Assembly (NCBI GenBank): GCA_002917075.1
Contig: NTMA01000073.1
Location: forward strand, 143,466 to 207,465
Direction: 5' to 3'
From: Hawksworthiomyces lignivorus
Taxonomy: Eukaryota > Ascomycota > Sordariomycetes > Ophiostomatales > Ophiostomataceae
DNA: 64,000 bases
Made by a program: the position numbers and the translations under genes. Positions 58,426 to 64,000 of this stretch are shown here, piece by piece. Position 1 is the first letter of the stretch. Every line of letters begins with the position of its first letter. A model generated the notes under the pieces. That model was not told where the DNA came from and did not search any database. It was given only the letters and a program-made list of their open reading frames with translations.

Positions 58426-59227
58426 TTTCAACTATCCTATACTATTTTAGGCCATAACTAGGCTAGATCTAAACCTACTAACTAGTAAGCTATACCTTCC
58501 TGCTCGTACAAATCCAGCCTATCTAATAGCAATGCTTATTAAGCAATAGGATCCACAGAATCCACAGTAGAGATATAGTGTGAGGTTTAACAATAAGTTA
58601 AGGTTTAATCTATTTTATAGTTATAGAGAAATATTTTCTTTAACTAAGATATATATTAAAACAAGACCCAGTAATATTAGCGAGATAGATTTAAAAAAAC
58701 TCGAAAAAAGAACGATGAAATCGACACAGAAGTGGCAGGAAAAAGCAAACATAAAATACGCCGATAGTCACAATAAAAAGATAGACATACCTTATACTCT
58801 TCGTCAATTATGCCTTGAGAAGTTCTACACAACTTTATACGAGTGGATTACGTATTAAATTTCAATATTGCCTAGATAAAGTAGTAGTCGTGGATTATAG
58901 TGGCTTCCCACCAAGGCAGTTTAAGCAACCCTAGAGGCGCGCATAACTACCTTTTCCGGAAGGTGGACACAATAGGAGGCCATAGATAGTCACGATCAAG
59001 ATAATTTTAAAGTATGATGCATGAATGTACGTGCATGAGAAGCTGCAGCATAAAGGAGGCAGTGAGAGACAACCGATAGCATCCCGAATGGTGCCATAGA
59101 AAGGAGGCAAGGCGTAGGCTGAAGCTGGATTTCGTATGCACAGGGAATTCATAAAGAAATCTTTTCTGAATCTCGTCAAAGGCCAAAGAAAAACTCTGTG
59201 GCTGTGCTGCAGGGACACACCAAGGCA

Positions 59228-59285
59228 CACCCGCTAAGCAGGTCAAAGCAGGACAACACCACCCGCTAAGCAGGTTGAAGCAGGA
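59228..59285. repeat. Two-copy direct repeat, 26-bp core
   Basis: The cores at 59228-59253 and 59260-59285 (CACCCGCTAAGCAGGT then AAGCAGGA) differ at two positions; period 32. Confidence 0.88.
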
Positions 59286-59440
59286 GCAGCACAGGAATAT
59301 GCTCAAATAAGGAAATTCTTCTTGACAAGATTCGTGTTTTATATTGGGCTGTTATTCTAACACAAGAAGAGGTGCTATGGAGATGGCGATACGTCAATAT
59401 CCATAAAACCAGCATATTACCATGTTTCCATTCTGATTAT

Positions 59441-59976
59441 TCAAGTATTTCTTGGACCATTATTAACTCCAGCTTCTTTGTCAATGATTAAATTGTCCCA
59501 ACCAAAGATAATGTTAATAGGATGCAAAATAAAGTTTTTTTCGTCCTCAGCCACTGCATTCACAAAATCCGTATCAGTGACGATCTGTTTCCAATCTTCA
59601 ATACTGTCCAACCAAACCTCTGCAATGCCATCGTAGTCTAGAACAGGAATACCCATGGTTTTCGCCTGCTCTCTTTCTTTGGGAGTGATATGATGCTAAA
59701 ACTTAAAATCAGCTATGTCTCATAATGTCGGTACGCAGTGGCATATTTAAAGGAATGGCAGAGGCAGAAGTAAATTAGAGATACCTGGTTATATCGGTGA
59801 ACCTTGCTCATAAATGTTGCATTTGCGAAAGCAGGCAGAAGATGATTATTTCTCCAATAGCCATGAAAATATTCATCGCTAACATGAGGCTGTTTTCGAA
59901 GGAACAGAGAAACCTTGATATATTTGTCTGGAGTCGGTTGAGGGCCGTTCACCGGCGGACTTTGGTCGGTTGCCAT
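59441..59976 (-). CDS. EthD-domain protein (dimeric alpha/beta-barrel)
   Basis: Model: complement(59441..59695, 59785..59976), 148 residues. The intron 59696-59784 is GTATCT...TTTAG in phase 0. The fold is an EthD-type ferredoxin-like barrel: IKVSLFLRKQPHVSDEYFHGYWRNNH carries the family Y-x-x-H/W-x-x-x-H core, then MSKVHRYNQHHIT and a strand GIPVLDYDGIAEVWLDSIEDW. The end contains DEKNFILHPINIIFGW, typical of EthD proteins that assist polyketide dehydration or decarboxylation and aromatic catabolism. It is divergent from the double-barrel gene with a 487-base shared promoter. The substrate is unknown. Confidence 0.87.
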
Positions 59977-60463
59977 TTTTTATATTGGTCTTTCGGTGAT
60001 TCTAGGTGCTTTTCAAAAACAAACACCGGATGGGAAACAAATATCTTTTAAATCTTGTTATCGATTATCCGCTGAGATCGAGACTTGTGCCGTTATTTTA
60101 TGGTTGTAGTGATAACAGTTCCTAGATATTTACGCTAAGCGGCACGGATTTTAGGAGAAGGACAACCGAAAAATAGAGCTTTCCTCTGAAGCAACAATCA
60201 CGTAACTTCTACCTCCTTGAAGTTAATGATGTGAGCTAATACCCCGCAGAAGTTATGTGTATATCTTCGATAAATATAGTAAACGAATCAAAGCTGTGCC
60301 CCTTGCGCTTAAGCATATCCGCTAGTACACCCGTGCTTAGCACCGTGGATGGAGAAATATAAAGTAAAGGTAGCATTTAGACAAATAGCAAAATCAAAAA
60401 AAAAAAAAAAAAAAATAGAAAAAAAATTAAAATTCGATACTAACGCAAAATACTATTGCAAAA
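59977..60463. promoter_or_regulatory. Divergent promoter between the two barrel-protein genes
   Basis: 487 AT-rich bases that probably control both genes. A-rich tracts at about 60388-60430 directly precede the plus-strand start. GATA-like words occur near 60056-60070 but are not striking in this composition. Confidence 0.4.
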
Positions 60464-61285
60464 ATGGTCAACGACATTGAGGGTCCTGGCATCTTGTATG
60501 TCGAAGCTCGTATATCTCGACCGGATATCATGAATGAAGCAACGTATATGAACTGGTACGACAATGATCATATAGCGGAGATTATAGAAACGAGCGGAGT
60601 CGACTCGGCTTTCCGATATGTTCGGGACAGTACAGATTGGCCCTATCTAGCTATGTATGAGATGCGTGATATTGCTTTCACACAAAGTGATGAATTTCGC
60701 CGCATTCGTGTACACAGCGATCTACTGCCTGGAACGAAACTATGCTACGATCTGGCAGACAACAACGTGAGATATTATCGTCTTGAGCAGGTCTACGATC
60801 CATCCAACAAAGGGCCGGGTCACACAAAGTCTCTGATATCAGCTCAATATGAATTAAAAGATGCCTATCCCGCTGAAGATTTCGATTCATGGTACCGGAA
60901 AGAAGTCAGTATTATAATTTCCCAGTAGATTAACGTTATGTGGCCTCTTATCTAATTCAAAGAACTATAGCACCTAGATCAACTAGCCAAAGCTTCGGGT
61001 TACCTTCGGACGACTCGCTTTAAACTTGTATTTTCTAGATCTAATGCACAATCAAGGGCCTTGAAAGGGCTGCCTGTCACGTCGAATGAGCCGGTGCCGA
61101 ATCCTCCGACATGGCTAGCAATACATGAGTTTGAATCTGAGGATATTGACCTACCTGCGCTGAAAGCGTTAACAGACACAGAATGGACGAGAAAGATTCA
61201 TGAGAATTCCAAAACTGTGTTACATCCTGTATACAATTTAGCTAAAGTTCATGGAACGGGCGAGTGGTTTCACAGCTTTCAGTAA
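60464..61285 (+). CDS. Double dimeric alpha/beta-barrel protein (EthD-like)
   Basis: Model: join(60464..60904, 60971..61285), 251 residues. The intron 60905-60970 is GTCAGT...ATAG in phase 0 and follows the Glu of the second core. Module 1 has NEATYMNWYDNDHIAEII and module 2 AEDFDSWYRKE-HLDQLAK, with a YLRTTRFKL strand. These two cores correspond one to one to those in the N-terminal half of the 545-residue fusion protein at 6715-8352. Here the protein ends where the hydrolase would begin. It is probably a small-molecule isomerase, cyclase or lyase-like protein acting with its EthD and SDR neighbours. The activity is unproven. Confidence 0.82.
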
Positions 61286-62473
61286 ATAAAATATAAGCGT
61301 TAAGTAATTTATCTGTACAGAATAACGATGTAGTTTTTCTTAACTCTTCTATAGGCCACATAAGATGCGAATTCGTATTGATATTGAGTCATAGCTATAG
61401 GGACCCCCTGCGCAATGATGAAGAGATATAGAGGATATAGCTGTCTGAAGCTATTCTACCCTCTCTCACCGCCCTAGGGTCATACACAAAAGGAAGGCAG
61501 ACTTTTTACTCCTTTTATCAGATAAAATAGACAGACACCTGAATACACACCTTCTGAGTAGATACGGCTTCCGATCAGAGTAGAGGCTATTCGTGGGTTC
61601 AAACGAAGTCAATAGGTTACGAATTGGTTGAGAACTGAAAAAGGCCTCTGGCCTACGGCCAAGGCCAACCCGGCGACAAGGCTACTACAGTCTCATCACA
61701 TAACTTGCCACCCACGTAGTAATGGAGGCAGCTTCATGCACTCCCTGAAGCAAGAAGGCTAAGAAAACCCCAGATCAGCCTTTACAAAGCGCCTCTAAGG
61801 AGTTCAGTTGAGTTGTGGTGGTCTTGGTGGTTAGGTAGAGCCGAGGGGTCAGCCCACCTCGCTCTCAATATTTATAAAAGTTATTTTGATTGAAAGACTT
61901 CTTGTTTGAAATTTTTTTTATTGTTTTCTATTTTCCATTTTATCTATCACTATGATTTTGTCTGTGTGCATTATAACTTTCATCTTCGCAATTTACTTTC
62001 TGCTTAGTTTATGTTCCCGACATACCCAACAACATCCTTTCTAGATTTGCACTTCCTCAGTTTAATGATAACCATATCTTCTTAACGAGATAACGCACTG
62101 CAACTTCTATAACACATACAGTCTATATATAATTTTACATTATCTAAGTTGTGCTTTCAAGATAGGAGAATCTCTTTATGCTATTGCAATCTATACCTAT
62201 ATTGCTATTATTTCTCGAATTTTCCTTTAGGACCTGAGATAAATCTAAGGTCGACTCTCTGCATTTATTCTGAAATTTATCTCTGAAATATCTTAGGTCC
62301 TAGATTCTTGTCATTCGGTATGTAATAGGTCTCGCTCTTCCCTCTCACGTTTGATGTTATTCTATCATCTTTAAGATCTCGACTTCAAGTTACATGAGTC
62401 TTTTAGTTCACTGATATTTTTATTTATTTGGAGCCCTCTGGTTGCGTTTACAAGTGACATTCCGTCGCAATCA
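61286..62473. other. Repeat-bearing region without genes
   Basis: About 1.2 kb. It contains one copy of a dispersed repeat (61382-61440), GC-richer segments around 61590-61860 that may be part of the same element, and AT-rich DNA up to the SDR gene. No open frame of interest. Confidence 0.45.
61382..61440. repeat. Dispersed repeat, copy 1
   Basis: Matches 63943-64000 in the same orientation. The core TAT-TGAGTC, then AGGGACCCCCTGCGC, is identical, and most differences are A here for G in the other copy. Probably an end of a transposable element. Confidence 0.8.
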
Positions 62474-63235
62474 TTAACAGACCCAGCCGCCGTCGATATG
62501 AGAGACAACACCTGTAATAAATTTCGATTCGTCGCAAACCAGAAACGCAATGAGGTTCGCCACTTCGTCACAGGTGCCTTTCCGCTTGATTTGGCTTTGC
62601 CAGTTTAATTCGGCACCGTTTCTTGACGCTGTAGATGCAGCTTGCATAGGGCTGTCAATAATACCCGGGGCTATGCAGTTGATGCGGATTCCTCGGTCGC
62701 CTACTTCCTTAGCAGCAGATCTGCTCAGGCCAATGACACCGTGCTTTGCTGCTGTATATGCTGCGTTCTTTGGAAATCCGATAGTTCCCGCTATCGAAGC
62801 TGCGTTGACGATGCTGCCTCCGTCTACCATGTTATTCAGCTGGGTCCGCAGGCAAAAGAATACGCCCGTCAGATTTACCTGTAGCACAAAATTCCAATCG
62901 GCCGATTGGAAGGTCTGCACCCCGTCCTTGTTGATACTACGTCCTGTAACTCCCGCAAGATTCACAGCTGCGTCAAGTATTCCAAGTGTATTGACAGTCT
63001 TCTTAATCCAAGCATTGACTTGGGTTTCATCCCGAACGTCCACAACTGTCCAGATAACCTTTGTCCCTTCCTTTTCGAATTTCTCCGCCGCTTCCTTGAG
63101 TGCTTTTTCGTTCACATCGGCCATAGAGATGTGAGCGCCTTGAGACGCCAACAGTTGAGCTGTAGCATATCCTATGCCTGATGCGGCTCCCGTAATAGCG
63201 ACCACTTTATTCTTGATATCGTAATTGACAGGCAT
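62474..63235 (-). CDS. Classical short-chain dehydrogenase/reductase
   Basis: An intronless 253-residue classical SDR. The cofactor motif is TGAASGIG (residues 15-22), an acidic residue after beta-2 (SMADVNE) favours NAD(H), and NLAGVTGR stands for the N-N-A-G motif. The active-site serine is in VNAASIAGTIGF, the catalytic YxxxK is in AAYTAAKHGVIG, and CIAPGIIDSPM and GGWVC close the fold. Complete in length. It resembles 3-oxoacyl-ACP reductase and secondary-alcohol dehydrogenase types. It lies near the EthD and double-barrel genes, so it may take part in the same conversion, by inference. Confidence 0.93.
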   Translation of the reverse strand: MPVNYDIKNKVVAITGAASGIGYATAQLLASQGAHISMADVNEKALKEAAEKFEKEGTKVIWTVVDVRDETQVNAWIKKTVNTLGILDAAVNLAGVTGRSINKDGVQTFQSADWNFVLQVNLTGVFFCLRTQLNNMVDGGSIVNAASIAGTIGFPKNAAYTAAKHGVIGLSRSAAKEVGDRGIRINCIAPGIIDSPMQAASTASRNGAELNWQSQIKRKGTCDEVANLIAFLVCDESKFITGVVSHIDGGWVC

Positions 63236-63942
63236 ATTGGTGAATGGCGTGATGAAGATGTCTCCTGTGATTTCGAGATTAAATTTTTGTTTTTTAAATT
63301 CTCTCTGGCAGGCAAAAACATAAATATCAAAGATTTATTCCCTCTCCTTTTATCTCCTGTTAGGGAATGTAAAACGCCCGTATAATATGAAGATAATCAT
63401 TTGACGGTATTGTCCCGCAGGGGATACGCTTTTCCTGATCGCCATCTTTTCTCTTTCTGCCTAGATGACGAGTCAGTGATATATGAAAAAGTACGGAGAG
63501 GACAGTGTAGGCTATTCATATACCTATCAACTAGGGCTTTACGCATCAATACTGACACCGGAAAGCGTCTTCCTGATGCAATATTATAATTTCAATTTCC
63601 CATGACCTACCCCTCACTAGGTAGTCCCCATAGTAGCACTTTCCAGTGACACTTTCTGAGAGCTCACTGCAGCAATTCATGCATTACCGTACCAACATTG
63701 TGTATCCTGTGTACAATGTGACTATCCAACTAGGTAATGGGCAGATAAAAAACGGATTAAGCTGTGTGATTCAGGATATGCGACTTCAAATCGCAAGGCG
63801 ATAAGCCTTGCAACAATGACTTTCCTGAAACATATGTCGACAGGATTTGAGTAAGTCTTTATAAAAATTACTGCCTTTCCAACCCCGTTTCAAAAATTTC
63901 AAGCCTTCAAACAAACCAAGCTGTTATTCTGATCCCTTGAAT
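63236..63942. other. Intergenic, SDR promoter
   Basis: About 700 bases upstream of the minus-strand SDR. A small hairpin GCAAGGC-GATAA-GCCTTGC lies at 63793-63811. Nothing coding. Confidence 0.4.
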
Positions 63943-64000
63943 TATTGAGTCGTAGTTGAAGGGACCCCCTGCGCGGTATGGAGGAGTGTGGAGGATTTTG
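63943..64000. repeat. Dispersed repeat, copy 2, cut by the window end
   Basis: Partner of 61382-61440 and less AT-rich than that copy. The similarity runs to the last base, so the element continues outside the window. Confidence 0.8.

Larger units (their letters stand above)
57839..59440. other. Repeat-rich, AT-rich island without a supported gene
   Basis: Very AT-rich blocks alternate with moderately GC-rich segments and tandem repeats (listed separately). A 92-residue frame at 58580-58858 is Lys/Ile/Asn-rich, as expected of AT-rich non-coding DNA, and I do not call it a gene. The mosaic look fits decayed transposons. Confidence 0.5.

Noticed and set aside
58580..58858. A 92-residue frame rich in Lys, Ile and Asn
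   Set aside because: Composition is what AT-rich DNA gives by chance, there is no homology I recognise, and it lies in a decayed-repeat island.
1..64000. CRISPR arrays, bacterial operons, ribosome binding sites, rRNA genes
   Set aside because: The sequence is fungal nuclear DNA. No regularly spaced repeat-spacer array and no rRNA-like sequence were seen.

Overview
The window comes from the nuclear genome of a filamentous ascomycete. The evidence is short GT-AG introns of about 50-130 nt with CTAAC-type branch sites, a Zn2Cys6 regulator, Rad14, Pho88 and striatin orthologues, a fungal RNA-dependent RNA polymerase and RIP-like decayed repeats. The closeness of the H2A.Z, Pho88 and Rad14 products to those of Sordariomycetes (possibly Hypocreales) is an impression from memory, not a search result. 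A 34-base N gap lies at 31206-31239.

Layout. 0.4-8.4 kb: a short-chain dehydrogenase (SDR), an RdRP of the RNA-silencing family, and an unusual fusion of two dimeric alpha/beta-barrel modules with an alpha/beta-hydrolase. 8.4-12 kb: a long AT-rich stretch without genes. 12-29.6 kb: a compact, intron-containing, mostly housekeeping block with a secreted stand-alone CDH-type cytochrome (AA8-like), Pho88/Snd3, Rad14/XPA, a striatin-like STRIPAK scaffold, histone H2A.Z, an alpha/beta-hydrolase and a Pin4-like RRM/R3H protein. 29.6-64 kb: an accessory, AT-richer region with secreted and catabolic genes, pseudogenes and repeats.

The accessory region holds a secreted orphan, a secreted bicupin of the oxalate decarboxylase family, a secreted SBP56-like propeller with a Kex2-type pro-region, then a likely nitrogen-scavenging cluster (38.4-49.7 kb): NCS1 permease, amidase-signature hydrolase, PuuE/imidase-type deacetylase-fold hydrolase, Zn2Cys6 regulator and a VOC protein, with several GATA sites in the divergent promoter. 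The inferred logic is uptake of a cyclic imide or ureide, ring opening, amide hydrolysis and GATA plus local control. Next come a truncated oligopeptide transporter, a LINE 3' end, an F-box protein, a beheaded collagen-like gene, tandem and dispersed repeats, and a small catabolic group (EthD protein, double-barrel protein, SDR). That group echoes the SDR plus barrel-hydrolase arrangement at the left end.

Gene models were assembled by eye from reading frames and splice signals. Reading phase is consistent across the joins given, but there is no transcript support.
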